Assembly (NCBI RefSeq): GCF_003385215.1
Contig: NZ_PQHW01000001.1
Location: forward strand, 62,001 to 126,000
Length of the DNA stretch: 64,000 nt
Reading direction: 5' to 3'
From: Amycolatopsis thermalba
Lineage (GTDB): Bacteria > Actinomycetota > Actinomycetes > Mycobacteriales > Pseudonocardiaceae
In this document: positions 41,905 through 51,379 of the stretch, piece after piece
Layout of the letters: each line of letters begins with the position of its first letter
Numbering within the stretch: the first letter of the stretch is position 1
Made by a program: the position numbers and the translations under genes
Notes under the pieces: generated by a model
Told to the model about the DNA's origin: nothing
Databases searched by the model: none
What the model saw: the letters and a program-made list of their open reading frames with translations, nothing else

Positions 41905-42387
41905 GTGGTGACCGAACACCACGCCGACGACGCCCCGCTGACCCTCTACCTGGTCAAGAGGCTGGAGCTGGTGATCCGCTCGCTGATGGACGACGCGCTG
42001 CGCCCGTTCGGGCTGACCACCCTGCAGTACACCGCGCTGACGGCGCTGCGGCACCGCAACGGCCTGTCGTCGGCGCAGCTGGCGCGCCGCTCGTTCGTCC
42101 GGCCGCAGACCATGCACACCATGGTCCTCACGCTGGAGAAGTACGGGCTCATCGAGCGTGCGGAGGACCCGGCCAACCGCCGGGTCCTCCTCGCCACCCT
42201 CACCGAGCGCGGACGGCAGGTCCTCGACGAGTGCACCCCGCTCGTGCGCCAGCTCGAGGACCGGATGCTGGCCGGCATGGACGCCGGCAGCCGCGCCGCC
42301 TTCCGGCAGGGCCTGGAGGACGGCTACGGCATGCTCGCCTCGCACGCCAACGCTCAGCGCGCGTTGACGAACGGCGGCGGCGAGTAA
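41905..42387 (+). CDS. MarR family transcriptional regulator
   Basis: A 160-residue winged-helix regulator. FGLTTLQYTALTALRHRNGL leads into the HTH (LSSAQLARRSFVRPQTMHTM), and the wing is RAEDPANRRVLLATLTERG. Tandem GTG codons at 41905 and 41908 are both possible starts, with no clear ribosome site. Its 3' end overlaps the convergent hydrolase gene by 34 bases. The target is unknown; the DJ-1 gene just upstream or the hydrolase/transporter pair are candidates. Confidence 0.85.
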   Translation: MVTEHHADDAPLTLYLVKRLELVIRSLMDDALRPFGLTTLQYTALTALRHRNGLSSAQLARRSFVRPQTMHTMVLTLEKYGLIERAEDPANRRVLLATLTERGRQVLDECTPLVRQLEDRMLAGMDAGSRAAFRQGLEDGYGMLASHANAQRALTNGGGE

Positions 42388-43670
42388 CGCACGAACGCCG
42401 CGTCCCCGATCGCCGACGCCACGTCCTGCAGCCGCTCCGGCCGCGCGGCGTCCGACCAGGCGCCGGTGCGGATGCGGTGCTGCACCGCGAACACCCCGGC
42501 CAGGTACTCGGCCGGGGTGAACGCGCAGTGCCCCACCCGCTGCACGTAGGCCTGCCGCAGCAGGGCGCTCTCCCCGGCCCCGGCCACCCGCAGCGCGTAG
42601 TCCCGCTGGTACTCCACGGGCGCGAGCTGGTCGGCGATCGTGTGCAGGGTCAGCTCCGGCACCCGCAACCGTCCCGTCGGCGTCGAGGTGCGCCGCATCC
42701 ACGCCACGGCTGCGGAGTCCGGCGCGATGTCCGCGGCGCGGGTCAGCGTGCCCAGGTCGGCGTGCAGGTCCAGGCCCGCCTCCCGGTACAGCGCCGCGAC
42801 CTGCGGCAGCCGCGCGGACCGGTGCATCAGGCGCGCGTAGTCCACGCCGGTGTTCCAGCCGCTGTCGCCGCCGGCGACGGAGACGATGCTGACGCGGGAC
42901 GGGATCACGAACGGCAGCGTCTGCAACAGCCACGTGTACTGGGCCTGCTGCCGGGCGGCGTGGTCCGTCGGCGGCTGCGGCCCGGCGGCCCAGATCGGCG
43001 TGTTCATCAGCGACGCGGCCAGCGCGATCCGCGCCCGCCCCGCCGGGGTTTCCTGCGCCCGCCGCACCGCCGTGGTGAGCGCGGCGACGGTCGCGGCCGC
43101 CTGCGCGGGCGTGGTGAACCCGGTCAGCTGCACATCCTGCCCGGGCAGCAGCAGCTCGGCCAGGGCGTGCTCGCCGTCGAGCTGGTAGTTGTTCAGGTTG
43201 ATCCCGCCGCCGACCAGGCCGCACGTGGTCAGGACACCGTCGACGCGTCCGGCCGCGCGCTCGGCGAGCAGCGCCGACACCAGGCCGCCCATGGACTGCC
43301 CGAGCGCCACGACCTCCCGTGCCGGGCCGATGCGGTCCTCGACCGCGGCGAGCGTGCTGAGCTGGTCGGCCACCGCGGTGTCCAGCGCCCAGCCGGCGTG
43401 GGCGTAGGACGAACCGGCGAGCGCGTAGCCGCGGTCCAGCAGCGCCTGGGCGGTTGCCGGGTCCGGCGCGTTCGCGGCCGGGTTGTCCGGGCCGGGGCGG
43501 AAACCGTGGCTGAACAACACGAGCGTGCCGTTCCAGCCGTCCGGCACGTCGGCGATCCAGGTGGCGCCGTCCGGCAGCGTGCCGCTCAGCCGGGTCGCCG
43601 CGCTCGCGGGCGCCGCGGGCAGGACGGCGGCGAGCACGAAGGTCAGCAGCGCGATCCCGAGGCGGCGCAT
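42354..43670 (-). CDS. Secreted alpha/beta hydrolase
   Basis: A 438-residue exported hydrolase. Residues 1-24 form a signal peptide (RRLGIALLTFVLAAVLPAAP, ASA cleavage). The oxyanion region is VLFSHGFRPGPDNP and the nucleophile elbow is VALGQSMGGLVSAL with Ser near residue 127. The catalytic His is likely in VQRVGHCAFTPAEY near 389. The substrate is unknown; it may be an ester or lipid outside the cell. Its ATG overlaps the MFS stop as TGATG, so it is co-translated with the transporter. Confidence 0.85.
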   Translation of the reverse strand: MRRLGIALLTFVLAAVLPAAPASAATRLSGTLPDGATWIADVPDGWNGTLVLFSHGFRPGPDNPAANAPDPATAQALLDRGYALAGSSYAHAGWALDTAVADQLSTLAAVEDRIGPAREVVALGQSMGGLVSALLAERAAGRVDGVLTTCGLVGGGINLNNYQLDGEHALAELLLPGQDVQLTGFTTPAQAAATVAALTTAVRRAQETPAGRARIALAASLMNTPIWAAGPQPPTDHAARQQAQYTWLLQTLPFVIPSRVSIVSVAGGDSGWNTGVDYARLMHRSARLPQVAALYREAGLDLHADLGTLTRAADIAPDSAAVAWMRRTSTPTGRLRVPELTLHTIADQLAPVEYQRDYALRVAGAGESALLRQAYVQRVGHCAFTPAEYLAGVFAVQHRIRTGAWSDAARPERLQDVASAIGDAAFVRYSPPPFVNAR

Positions 43671-44971
43671 CACGCGTCACCCCGCGGCGTCAGCGCGACG
43701 GCGACCAGCGCCAGCAGAGCCATCCCGGCCAGGTACACGCCGACCAGCAGCGAGCTGCCGGACGCGGTGAAGATCGCGGTCGCCACCACCGGCGCGAGGC
43801 CGCCGCCGACCACGTTGCCCAGCTGGTAGCCCAGCGACACGCCGCTGTAGCGGATCCGGGTCGGGAACTGGTCGGACAGCAGCGCGGGCAGCGGCCCGTA
43901 CTGGGCGGACACGGTGATCACCGCGACCACGCACGCCACCAGCGCCAGCACGAACACCCCGGTGTCGAACACCAGGAAGAACAGCAGCGCCGCCACCGCC
44001 TGGGCGATCGCGCCCGCGGCGATCACCTTCCGCCGCCCGAAGCGGTCCGCCAGCCCGGACAGCCCGTAGATCGCGCCGAGCTGCACCACGCTGGTGAGGA
44101 TCACGACGACCAGCAGCGCGTTGCGCGAGTAGCCGATCTCGGCGGTGCCGTAGGACAGGATGTAGGTGAGGATGATGTAGCCCATCGCGGTCGACGCGCC
44201 GGTCACGAACACCGACCGCACCACGGCCAGCGGGTGGTCGCGCAGCACCTCCAGCAGCGGCACGCGGGCCGGGCGCTGCCGGGCCGCCTGCTCGAACAAC
44301 GGGCTCTCGGTGAGGCGGCGGCGGATCACCAGGCCGAAGATCACCAGCACGAAGCTGACCAGGAAACCCAGCCGCCAGCCCCACTCCACGAACGCCTCGC
44401 GGGTGGACGTGGAGGCCACCAGCAGCACCAGGTTCGCGGCGATCGCGCCCGCGGGGACACCCAGCTGTGGCGCGGCGCCGTAGAGCCCGCGGCGCGACGG
44501 TGGCGCGTGCTCCACGGCCATCAGCGCCGCGCCGCCCCATTCGGCGCCCACGCCCACCCCCTGGGCCAGGCGCAGGACCACGAGCAGGATCGGCGCGGCA
44601 ACCCCGATCTGGGCGTAGGTCGGCAGCAGCCCGACCAGCACGGTGGCCGTGCCCATGATCAGCAGCGAGATGACGAGCATCCGCTTGCGGCCGATCCGGT
44701 CGCCGAAGTGGCCGGCGACGATCCCGCCGACCGGGCGCGCCAGGAACCCGACCGCGAACGTGGTCAGCGACGCGAGCTGGCTGACGGCGGGGTTGCCGGA
44801 CGGGAAGAACTGCGGCCCGAAGACGAGCGCGGCGGCCGCGCCGTAGAGGAAGAAGTCGTACCACTCGATCGCGGTGCCCACGAAGCTGGCGACGGCCACT
44901 CGCCGGGCTTCGCGGGTCCCGGAGCCCGGCGCGGAGACGGCTTGCTGGTGCGTCATCGAACCACCAATCAT
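43670..44971 (-). CDS. MFS transporter, metabolite:H+ symporter (MHS) type
   Basis: A 433-residue carrier with twelve predicted helices. MHS marks are GTAIEWYDFFLYGAAAALVF in helix 1, GHFGDRIGRKRMLV in loop 2-3, and RLAQGVGVGAEWGGAALMAV in helix 4. MHS carriers import organic acids, shikimate or betaines with protons. Start ATG 44971 has AGAGG 5 bases upstream; ATG 44956 is an alternative. A perfect palindrome covers the ribosome site. It forms an operon with the secreted hydrolase, which may release its substrate. Confidence 0.87.
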   Translation of the reverse strand: MIGGSMTHQQAVSAPGSGTREARRVAVASFVGTAIEWYDFFLYGAAAALVFGPQFFPSGNPAVSQLASLTTFAVGFLARPVGGIVAGHFGDRIGRKRMLVISLLIMGTATVLVGLLPTYAQIGVAAPILLVVLRLAQGVGVGAEWGGAALMAVEHAPPSRRGLYGAAPQLGVPAGAIAANLVLLVASTSTREAFVEWGWRLGFLVSFVLVIFGLVIRRRLTESPLFEQAARQRPARVPLLEVLRDHPLAVVRSVFVTGASTAMGYIILTYILSYGTAEIGYSRNALLVVVILTSVVQLGAIYGLSGLADRFGRRKVIAAGAIAQAVAALLFFLVFDTGVFVLALVACVVAVITVSAQYGPLPALLSDQFPTRIRYSGVSLGYQLGNVVGGGLAPVVATAIFTASGSSLLVGVYLAGMALLALVAVALTPRGDA

Positions 44972-44984
44972 CAGAGCCTCTGAT
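44970..44984 (-). promoter_or_regulatory. ATCAGAG-C-CTCTGAT palindrome over the MFS ribosome site
   Basis: A perfect 15-base palindrome (7-1-7) includes the AGAGG ribosome site and the first bases of the preferred start of the MFS gene. It could be an operator or a small RNA hairpin that hides the ribosome site. Confidence 0.5.
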
Positions 44985-45032
44985 ATGCCGTCGAAGAATG
45001 GCATTCCGGGCCGGGCCGGTCAAGGCTCTTGA

Positions 45033-45048
45033 CTGAGTACTCACTCAG
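45033..45048. promoter_or_regulatory. CTGAGT-N4-ACTCAG operator
   Basis: A perfect 6-4-6 inverted repeat lies 54 bases before the mycofactocin-coupled SDR gene and beside the divergent MFS promoter. The TetR regulator encoded just after the SDR is the likely binder. Confidence 0.58.
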
Positions 45049-45101
45049 GGGCAGTCTCGGCGGTGACCCGCGACGGCGCGGGAGACGAGGAGACTCACAC
45101 G

Positions 45102-45917
45102 ATGGCGGGACGGGTTGCGGGCAAGATCGCGTTGATCACCGGCGCGGCACGGGGTCAGGGCCGGGCGGACGCGGCGCGGCTGGCGCAGGAGGGCGCCGAC
45201 GTGATCGTGGTGGACATCGCCGCCGAGCTGCCCAGCGTCACCTACGCCTCCCCCACGCCGGCCGACCTGGACGAGACCGTGCGCCTGGTGGAGAAGACCG
45301 GGCGGCGGGCGGTCCGGGTGCAGGCGGACGTGCGGGACCTGGCAACGCTGCGCGCGGGCGTCGACGCCGGTGTCGCGGAGCTGGGTGGGCTGGACATCGT
45401 GGTGGCCAACGCCGGGATCTGCGTGCCCGCGCCCTGGGACGACGTGACCGAGGAGATCTTCGACGACACGATCGGCGTGAACGTGCGCGGCGTGTGGAAC
45501 ACCGTGATGGCGGGCGCGCCGCACCTCGTCGAGCGGGGCGGCGGGTCGATCATCCTGATCAGCTCGGCGGCCGGGATGAAGGTGCAGCCGTTCCTGGTGC
45601 CCTACACGACGAGCAAGTGGGCGGTGCGCGGGATGGCGAAGGCGTTCGCCACCGAGCTGGCGCGGCACAACATCCGGGTCAACAGCGTGCACCCGACGGG
45701 CGTGAACACCGGGATGACCGGCGAGGGACTGCAGGCCGCGTTCGCCAAGGGGTTCGAGCGGGACCCGAAGCTGGCCGGGATGCTGACGAACCTGCTGCCG
45801 GTGGCGATCACCGAGCCCGAGGACGTCGCCGACACGGTGCTGTTCCTGGCCTCGGACGAGTCGAAGTACGTCACCGCGCACGAGCTCGCCCCCGACGCCG
45901 GCGTCACCGAGTTCTGA
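45102..45917 (+). CDS. Mycofactocin-coupled SDR family oxidoreductase
   Basis: A 271-residue short-chain dehydrogenase with TGAARGQGRADAARL near residue 13, NAGIC near 97, catalytic Ser in LISSAAGMK and PYTTSKWAV (YxxxK). An extra segment near residues 45-65 (PSVTYASPTPADLDETVRLV) is the insertion typical of the mycofactocin-coupled group (TIGR03971), which holds NAD non-exchangeably and passes electrons to mycofactocin. It probably oxidises an alcohol. GAGGAG precedes ATG 45102. The TetR gene follows 5 bases after the stop. Confidence 0.88.
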   Translation: MAGRVAGKIALITGAARGQGRADAARLAQEGADVIVVDIAAELPSVTYASPTPADLDETVRLVEKTGRRAVRVQADVRDLATLRAGVDAGVAELGGLDIVVANAGICVPAPWDDVTEEIFDDTIGVNVRGVWNTVMAGAPHLVERGGGSIILISSAAGMKVQPFLVPYTTSKWAVRGMAKAFATELARHNIRVNSVHPTGVNTGMTGEGLQAAFAKGFERDPKLAGMLTNLLPVAITEPEDVADTVLFLASDESKYVTAHELAPDAGVTEF

Positions 45918-45922
45918 CCCCG

Positions 45923-46486
45923 GTGGACGGACCCGCCTCCTCCGGCCGCGACCGCATCCTGGCCGCGGCCGAGGAGCTGTTCGCCGAACGCGGCTACGCC
46001 CGCACGTCGACCGCCCGCCTGGCGACAGCCGCCGGGGTGCCGCAGGGGCTGATCTTCTACCACTTCGGCACCAAGGAAGGGCTGCTGCTGGCGCTGATCC
46101 GGGAACGGTCGACGCGGACCCTCGCCGATCTGGTCCCGTCCCCGGTGCCGGCCGATCCGCACGCCGCCGTGGTGGAGTTGTGGCGGCGGCTGTCGCGGCT
46201 GCTGGGCGAGCAGACGCCGATGCACCGGATCGTGTTCCGGGAGAGCGAGCACCACCCCGAGCTGCGGGCCCGGGCCCGCGAGATCCACGACACGATCACC
46301 GCGGCCGTGAGCGGCTATCTCGCCGAGGTGACCGGCCACGCGAAGGCGACGCCGCGCCACCACGCGGCGGCGCGGATGCTGGTGGCCACCTCCTCGGCCA
46401 GTTCGGTCGCTCCCGGCGGTCCGGTGCCGTCGGCGAAGGCGGTGGCGGATCTGTTGCTGGACGGGCTGGGCCGGGCTACCAGGTGA
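45923..46486 (+). CDS. TetR family transcriptional regulator
   Basis: A 187-residue TetR protein. HTH segments are DRILAAAEELFAERGYARTS, TARLATAAGVPQGLIFYHFG and TKEGLLLALI, with a ligand-binding C-terminal domain behind. The start is GTG 45923, just after the SDR stop, so both are in one operon. It is likely to bind the CTGAGT-N4-ACTCAG site before the SDR. Its tail overlaps the convergent P450 by 11 bases. Confidence 0.85.
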   Translation: MDGPASSGRDRILAAAEELFAERGYARTSTARLATAAGVPQGLIFYHFGTKEGLLLALIRERSTRTLADLVPSPVPADPHAAVVELWRRLSRLLGEQTPMHRIVFRESEHHPELRARAREIHDTITAAVSGYLAEVTGHAKATPRHHAAARMLVATSSASSVAPGGPVPSAKAVADLLLDGLGRATR

Positions 46487-47666
46487 CCGGCAGCTCGTAG
46501 ACGCCGTAGACGGAACCGTCGTGCTTGAACGGGATGTCCTCGATGCCCGCGGCGAGCGCTAGCGTCGGGACGCGGCGGTACAGCGTGCCGTAGACGATCT
46601 GCAGCTCCAGACGCGCCAGCTGCTGCCCGAGGCACTGGTGCACGCCGAACCCGAAGGCCACGTGCCGCCGCGCGTTGCGGGTGATGTCGAGCCGGTCGCC
46701 GTCCGGGAAGACCGACGGGTCGCGGTTGCCCAGGTCGTTGGCGAGGATGATGCCCTCGCCCGCGCGGATGACCGTCCCGCCGATCTCGATGTCTTCCAGG
46801 GCCACCCGGCGGCGGCCGTTGTGCGTGATGTTCAGGTACCGCAGCAGTTCCTCGACCGCCGAGGCCACCAGCGCGTCGTCGCCCTCGCGCAGCAGCGCCA
46901 GCTGGTCCGGGTGCTGCAGCAGCGCCAGCGTGCCCAGCGCGATCATGTTGGCCGTGGTCTCGTGACCGGCGATCAGCAGCAGGACGCCCATCTGCGCGGC
47001 GTCCATTCTGGACAGTTCACCGGCGGTGACGCGCTCGGCCAGCCCGGACAGCAGCTCGTCGCCCGGCCTGGCGAGCTTGTCCCCCATCAGCCCGTCGAGG
47101 TAGTTCACCAGCCCGGCCGAAGCGGCGGACCGCTCCTCCGGCGCGGCGTCCCGGCGGATGATGGTCCTGCTGTGGTCCTGGAAGAACTCGTGGTCGGTGT
47201 AGGGCACGCCGAGCAGTTCGCAGATCACCAGCGACGGCACCGGCAGCGCGAACGCCTCGACCAGGTCCACCGGATTGGGCTCGGCGAGCAGGTCGTCGAC
47301 GAGGTCGTCGACGATCTGCTGCACCGCGGGCGCCATCGCGCGCACGCGTTTGACCGAGAACGGCGCGGTCACCATGCGGCGCAGGCGGGCGTGGTCGGGG
47401 TCGTCCATCAGGATGAAGCCGATCCCGCTGCCGCCCGGCTGCACCGGCGCCGGGCTCGGGTAGCCGGGGCGCGTGATGTCCGCGCTGACCCGGGGATCGG
47501 CCAGCAGCGCGCGCTGCTCGTCGAAGCGGGTCACCAGCCACGGGGTGCTGCCGTCCCACAGCCGCACGCGGGCCAGCGGGCCCTGCTTCATCAGCTCGAT
47601 GCCCGCGGGCGGCGGGTCGAACGGGCACCGCGCCGCGCGGGCCATGGGGAATGCGGGAACGGTCAT
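46476..47666 (-). CDS. Cytochrome P450 (CYP105/107-like)
   Basis: A 396-residue complete P450. The I-helix oxygen-activation motif is LLLIAGHETTANM near residue 230, ExxR is EELLRYLN near 273, and the heme loop is HVAFGFGVHQCLGQQLARLE with Cys near 346. The FMDDPDHARLRRMV-like segment before the C helix is standard. It needs a ferredoxin not encoded here. ATG 47666 has a GGAG site. A TetR-type operator-like repeat lies upstream. The substrate is unknown. Confidence 0.92.
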   Translation of the reverse strand: MTVPAFPMARAARCPFDPPPAGIELMKQGPLARVRLWDGSTPWLVTRFDEQRALLADPRVSADITRPGYPSPAPVQPGGSGIGFILMDDPDHARLRRMVTAPFSVKRVRAMAPAVQQIVDDLVDDLLAEPNPVDLVEAFALPVPSLVICELLGVPYTDHEFFQDHSRTIIRRDAAPEERSAASAGLVNYLDGLMGDKLARPGDELLSGLAERVTAGELSRMDAAQMGVLLLIAGHETTANMIALGTLALLQHPDQLALLREGDDALVASAVEELLRYLNITHNGRRRVALEDIEIGGTVIRAGEGIILANDLGNRDPSVFPDGDRLDITRNARRHVAFGFGVHQCLGQQLARLELQIVYGTLYRRVPTLALAAGIEDIPFKHDGSVYGVYELPVTW

Positions 47667-47791
47667 CGCGAAACTCCAGTCCAGGGCGTTTCCGGCGGCG
47701 GGGTCCAGCCGGGGACCGGCCGTCCACAACGGACACCGGCGTCCTCCGCCGGGCCCTCGCCTCGGTGACCAGCTAACCGGGCCCGGCGTGC

Positions 47792-47811
47792 TAAGTCAAG
47801 CGATTGATTTA
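47792..47811. promoter_or_regulatory. TAAGTCAA-GCGA-TTGATTTA operator upstream of the P450
   Basis: An 8-4-8 inverted repeat (7 of 8 pairs) in the leader of the P450 gene and just beyond the bioF stop. It is AT-rich for this genome. A TetR-family repressor is likely; the neighbour at 45923 is one candidate. Confidence 0.5.
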
Positions 47812-47818
47812 ACTCTGG

Positions 47819-48955
47819 TCACACGAGTTGCCGGTGCTCGGCGGCGACCGCGGCCACGATGCCGACCGCACGCTCCCAGCTCATCTCGTCCAGGCCGGCG
47901 TGGGTCGTGATGCGCAGCCGGGAGACGCCGTCCGGCACGGACGGCGGCCGGAAGCAGCCCACCCGCACTCCCGTCGCGAGGGCGCGGGCCTGGGCGGCGA
48001 GCGCGATCCGCGGGGAGGGCATCGGCACCGACAGCACCGCGCCCGCCGAGCGCGGCACGCCCAGCCGGTCGGCCAGTGCGGCGCCGCGCTCGTGGATCCG
48101 GGACGGCAGGCCGGGCTGCCCGCGCAGCACGCGCAGCGCCGGCAGGGCTCCGGCGGCGGGGGCCGGCGCCAGACCGGTGTCGAAGATGAACGGGCGCGCC
48201 CGGTTGACGAGGTGGTCGATCAGCGCGGCGGAGCCGAGCACCGCCCCGCCCATGGCGCCCAGCGATTTGGACAGCGTCGCGGTCATCACCACGTGCGGGT
48301 GGTCGTGCAGGCCGAGGCCGTGCAGCAGGCCGCGGCCACCGTCACCAACCACGCCGAGCCCGTGGGCCTCGTCGACGACGAGCAGCGCGCCGTGGGCGGC
48401 GCAGGTCTCGGCGAGCTCGGCCAGCGGTGCGGCGTCGCCGAGGACCGAGAAGATCGACTCGGTCAGCACGAGCGCCCGCCTGCCCCCGGCCGCGGCGAGC
48501 GCGTCCCGCACGGCGGTGACGTCGTTGTGCGGGACCACCCGGATGACGGCCCGGGACAGGCGCGCGGCGTCGATCAGGGAGGCGTGCACGTGGGCGTCCG
48601 AGACGATCACCGTGTCCCGGTCCGCCAGCGCGGTCACCACCGACAGGTTGGCGTGGTAGCCGGTCGAGAACACCAGCGCCGCCGCGCGGCCGGTGAACCC
48701 GGCCAGCTCGCGCTCCAGCTCGGCGTGCAGGGTGGTCGTGCCGGTCACCAGCCGGGACGCGCCGGCGCCGGCGCCCCAGACCAGGGCGGCCTCGGCCGCC
48801 GCGCGGCGGACGTCCGGGTGGCCGCTCAGTCCCAGGTAGTCGTTGTTCGCCAGGTCGATCGCCTCGTCCCCGGCCGCCCGCGGGCGCAGCACGCGGTGCA
48901 GGCCGGCGGCCTCGCGCGCGGCGCGCTGCCCGGCGAACCACTCCGCCCAGCTCAT
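47819..48955 (-). CDS. bioF: 8-amino-7-oxononanoate synthase
   Basis: A 378-residue PLP enzyme condensing pimeloyl-ACP/CoA with L-alanine. [15 protein letters not shown] is near residue 38, the aldimine-supporting [15 protein letters not shown] near 197, and the PLP lysine in [13 protein letters not shown] near 233. It is the third gene of the bioB-bioA-bioF operon and its start overlaps bioA by ATGA. It is somewhat shorter than the E. coli enzyme's typical length. No bioC/bioH or bioD is present in the window. Confidence 0.92.
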   Translation of the reverse strand: MSWAEWFAGQRAAREAAGLHRVLRPRAAGDEAIDLANNDYLGLSGHPDVRRAAAEAALVWGAGAGASRLVTGTTTLHAELERELAGFTGRAAALVFSTGYHANLSVVTALADRDTVIVSDAHVHASLIDAARLSRAVIRVVPHNDVTAVRDALAAAGGRRALVLTESIFSVLGDAAPLAELAETCAAHGALLVVDEAHGLGVVGDGGRGLLHGLGLHDHPHVVMTATLSKSLGAMGGAVLGSAALIDHLVNRARPFIFDTGLAPAPAAGALPALRVLRGQPGLPSRIHERGAALADRLGVPRSAGAVLSVPMPSPRIALAAQARALATGVRVGCFRPPSVPDGVSRLRITTHAGLDEMSWERAVGIVAAVAAEHRQLV

Positions 48956-50211
48956 GCGACCGCCGCCGCGGCCGCGATGCCGCGGCAGATCGCGGCGATG
49001 TCGTCGTCGGTGCACACGTAGGGCGGCATGGTGTAGATCAGGTCGCGGAACGGGCGCAGCCACACACCCTCGGCCAGCGCCGCCTCGGTCGCCTTGTCCA
49101 CGTCGACCGGGTGATCGAGCTGGACCACGCCGACCGCGCCGAGCACGCGCACGTCGGCGGCCTCGATCCCGTGCAGCGCCTGCAAACCCGTGTTGATCCG
49201 GCGCACGTCGCCCCGCCAGTCCCCGGTGGACAGCAGGTCCAGGCCGGCCGACGCGATCGCGCAGGCCAGCGGGTTGCCCATGAAGGTGGGCCCGTGCATG
49301 AGCACACCCGACTCGCTGGCGGACAGTCCATCCGCGACCTCGCTGGTGCACAGGGTCGCGGCCAGGGACAGGTAGCCGCCGGTGAGGGCCTTGCCCACGC
49401 ACATCACGTCCGGCGCCACCCCGGCGGCGTCGGCGGCGAAGAGGGTGCCGGTGCGGCCGAACCCGGTGGCGATCTCGTCGAAGATCAGCACCAGCCCGTG
49501 CTCGTCGGCCACCTCCCGGAAGACGGGCAGGCAGCTCGCCGGGTAGGGGTGCATGCCGCCGGCGCCCTGCAGCAGCGGTTCCACGATCAGCCCGGCCAGC
49601 CGCACCGCTTGCTCGGCGGCGAGCGCGCGGAAACCCGCGGCCCAGGCGGCGACGTCCGCCTCGCTCCGGGGTGGGCGGTCCCCGAACACCTGCTCCGGCA
49701 GGACACCCGACCACATCGCGTGCATCCCGCCGTCGGGGTCGCACACGCTCATGCAGTCGAAGGTGTCGCCGTGGTAGCCGCCGCGGACGGTGAGGAACCG
49801 GGTCCGCTCCGGGTGGCCGGTGCCGCGCTGGTACTGCAGCGCCATCTTCATCGCCACCTCGACGCTCACCGACCCGGAATCGGCGAGGAACACGTGCTCC
49901 AGCCCGGCGGGGGCCAGGCCGATCAGCCGCTCGGCCAGCTCGACGGCGGGCTCGTGGGTGAGGCCGCCGAACATCACGTGCGACATCGTCGCCAGCTGCC
50001 GGCGCGCCGCCTCGTCGAGCGCCGGGTGCCGGTAGCCGTGGATCGCCGACCACCACGACGCCATCCCGTCGACCACGTCCCCGGCGCCGTCGAGGGTGAT
50101 CCGGCTGCCGGACGCGCCGGTGACCAGCCGCGCCGGAGCCGGGTCGGTCATCGAAGTGTACGGGTGCCACAGGTGCTCGCGGTCGAAGGCGAGCAGGTCC
50201 TCGGGTGACAT
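48952..50211 (-). CDS. bioA: Adenosylmethionine-8-amino-7-oxononanoate aminotransferase
   Basis: A 419-residue PLP aminotransferase that uses SAM as amino donor to make 7,8-diaminopelargonate. The start HLWHPYTSM is diagnostic of BioA, followed by [16 protein letters not shown] near 48, [20 protein letters not shown] near 143, the aspartate in [13 protein letters not shown] near 245, and the PLP lysine in [16 protein letters not shown] near 274. It overlaps bioB (TGATG) and bioF (ATGA). Confidence 0.94.
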   Translation of the reverse strand: MSPEDLLAFDREHLWHPYTSMTDPAPARLVTGASGSRITLDGAGDVVDGMASWWSAIHGYRHPALDEAARRQLATMSHVMFGGLTHEPAVELAERLIGLAPAGLEHVFLADSGSVSVEVAMKMALQYQRGTGHPERTRFLTVRGGYHGDTFDCMSVCDPDGGMHAMWSGVLPEQVFGDRPPRSEADVAAWAAGFRALAAEQAVRLAGLIVEPLLQGAGGMHPYPASCLPVFREVADEHGLVLIFDEIATGFGRTGTLFAADAAGVAPDVMCVGKALTGGYLSLAATLCTSEVADGLSASESGVLMHGPTFMGNPLACAIASAGLDLLSTGDWRGDVRRINTGLQALHGIEAADVRVLGAVGVVQLDHPVDVDKATEAALAEGVWLRPFRDLIYTMPPYVCTDDDIAAICRGIAAAAAVA

Positions 50212-51272
50212 CAGGCGTTGGGGACGAGGCCGGTGCCGGCGCCGCGGCGGCGGATCGGCGGGTCCACCGGTTCGGTCCGGGCCCGGTCCTCTTCTGAGCC
50301 CAGCACGACGAACCCGTTGTCCCGGATCATCTCCAAGTCGGCCTGAGCCGCCTGTCCCTCGGAGGTGAGGTAGTCGCCGAGGAAGAGCGAATTGGCGACG
50401 TGCAGCGCGAGCGGTTGCAGCGAACGCAGGTGCATCTCGCGGCCACCGGCGATGCGGATCTCCTTGTCCGGGCACACGAACCGGGCCATCGCCAGGATCT
50501 TCAGGCACCGCAGCGGGGACAGCTCCCAGGTGTCCGCCAGCGGGGTGCCGTCGAAGGGCATCAGGAAGTTGACCGGGATCGAGTCGGCGTTCAGCTCCCT
50601 GAGCGCGAACAGCGCCTCGACCAGCTGCTCGTCGGTCTCCCCCAGCCCGGCGATGAGGCCCGAACACGGGGACAGCCCGCCGTGCTTCGCCTTCGTCACG
50701 GTGTCCACCCGGTCGGCGTAGGTGTGGGTTTGGACGATGGTGTGGTGGTTGCTCTCGGCGGTGTTGATGTTGTGGTTGTAGGCGTCCACCCCGGCCTCGG
50801 CGAGACGCTCGGCCTGCCCGTCGGAGAGCAGGCCGAGACAGGCGCACACCTCGACGTCCGGGTGTTCCTCCTTGAGGGCGCCGACCATCTCGGTGACGCG
50901 GTCGATGTCCCGGTTGGACGGTCCGCGCCCGGAGGAGACCAGGCACACCCGGGCGGCGCCACCGGCGATCCCCGCGCCGGCCTGCTTGAGCGTCTCCTCT
51001 TTGGACAGCCAGGAGTACTTGAGGATGGGCGCGGCGGAGCCGAGCGCCTGGGAACAGTAGTTGCAGTTCTCCGGGCACAGGCCGGACTTCAGGTTCACCA
51101 GGTAGTTCACCTTGACGGTGTTGCCGAAATGCGCGCGGCGCAGCCTGCCCGCGGCGGCGACGACGGACATCACATCGGCGTCGTCGGCAGCCAGCACGGC
51201 GAGCGCGTCACCGGGCCCGGCGGGAACCCCGGCGAGGACCGCGTCGGCGAGCTGCTCGAACCTGGAGCCCAT
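50211..51272 (-). CDS. bioB: Biotin synthase
   Basis: A 353-residue radical SAM enzyme inserting sulfur into dethiobiotin. The 4Fe-4S motif is CPENCNYC near residue 67. Conserved Cys of the second cluster are in [12 protein letters not shown] and EVCACLGLL, and [15 protein letters not shown] and the cluster-ligand Arg region [15 protein letters not shown] follow. ATG 51272 has an AGGAGA site. It is the first gene of the bioBAF operon; a TAATAG -10-like element and a BioQ-like site lie upstream. Confidence 0.95.
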   Translation of the reverse strand: MGSRFEQLADAVLAGVPAGPGDALAVLAADDADVMSVVAAAGRLRRAHFGNTVKVNYLVNLKSGLCPENCNYCSQALGSAAPILKYSWLSKEETLKQAGAGIAGGAARVCLVSSGRGPSNRDIDRVTEMVGALKEEHPDVEVCACLGLLSDGQAERLAEAGVDAYNHNINTAESNHHTIVQTHTYADRVDTVTKAKHGGLSPCSGLIAGLGETDEQLVEALFALRELNADSIPVNFLMPFDGTPLADTWELSPLRCLKILAMARFVCPDKEIRIAGGREMHLRSLQPLALHVANSLFLGDYLTSEGQAAQADLEMIRDNGFVVLGSEEDRARTEPVDPPIRRRGAGTGLVPNA

Positions 51273-51310
51273 CACTTCTCCTGACTCTGCGTGACCGTTC
51301 TATTACAACC

Positions 51311-51323
51311 TGAACGGTGTTCG
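51311..51323. promoter_or_regulatory. BioQ-like operator TGAAC-N3-GTTCG
   Basis: The 13-base site resembles the TGAAC-N3-GTTAC pattern described for the TetR-type biotin regulator BioQ. It sits between the -35 and -10 positions inferred for bioB on the minus strand and close to a TACACT hexamer for the divergent regulator, so binding could repress both. Confidence 0.65.
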
Positions 51324-51379
51324 GTTGCGGCGCCGACGGTACACTGGGCGCCGCGAACGGGTCAACGGGAGGAGTCGGC

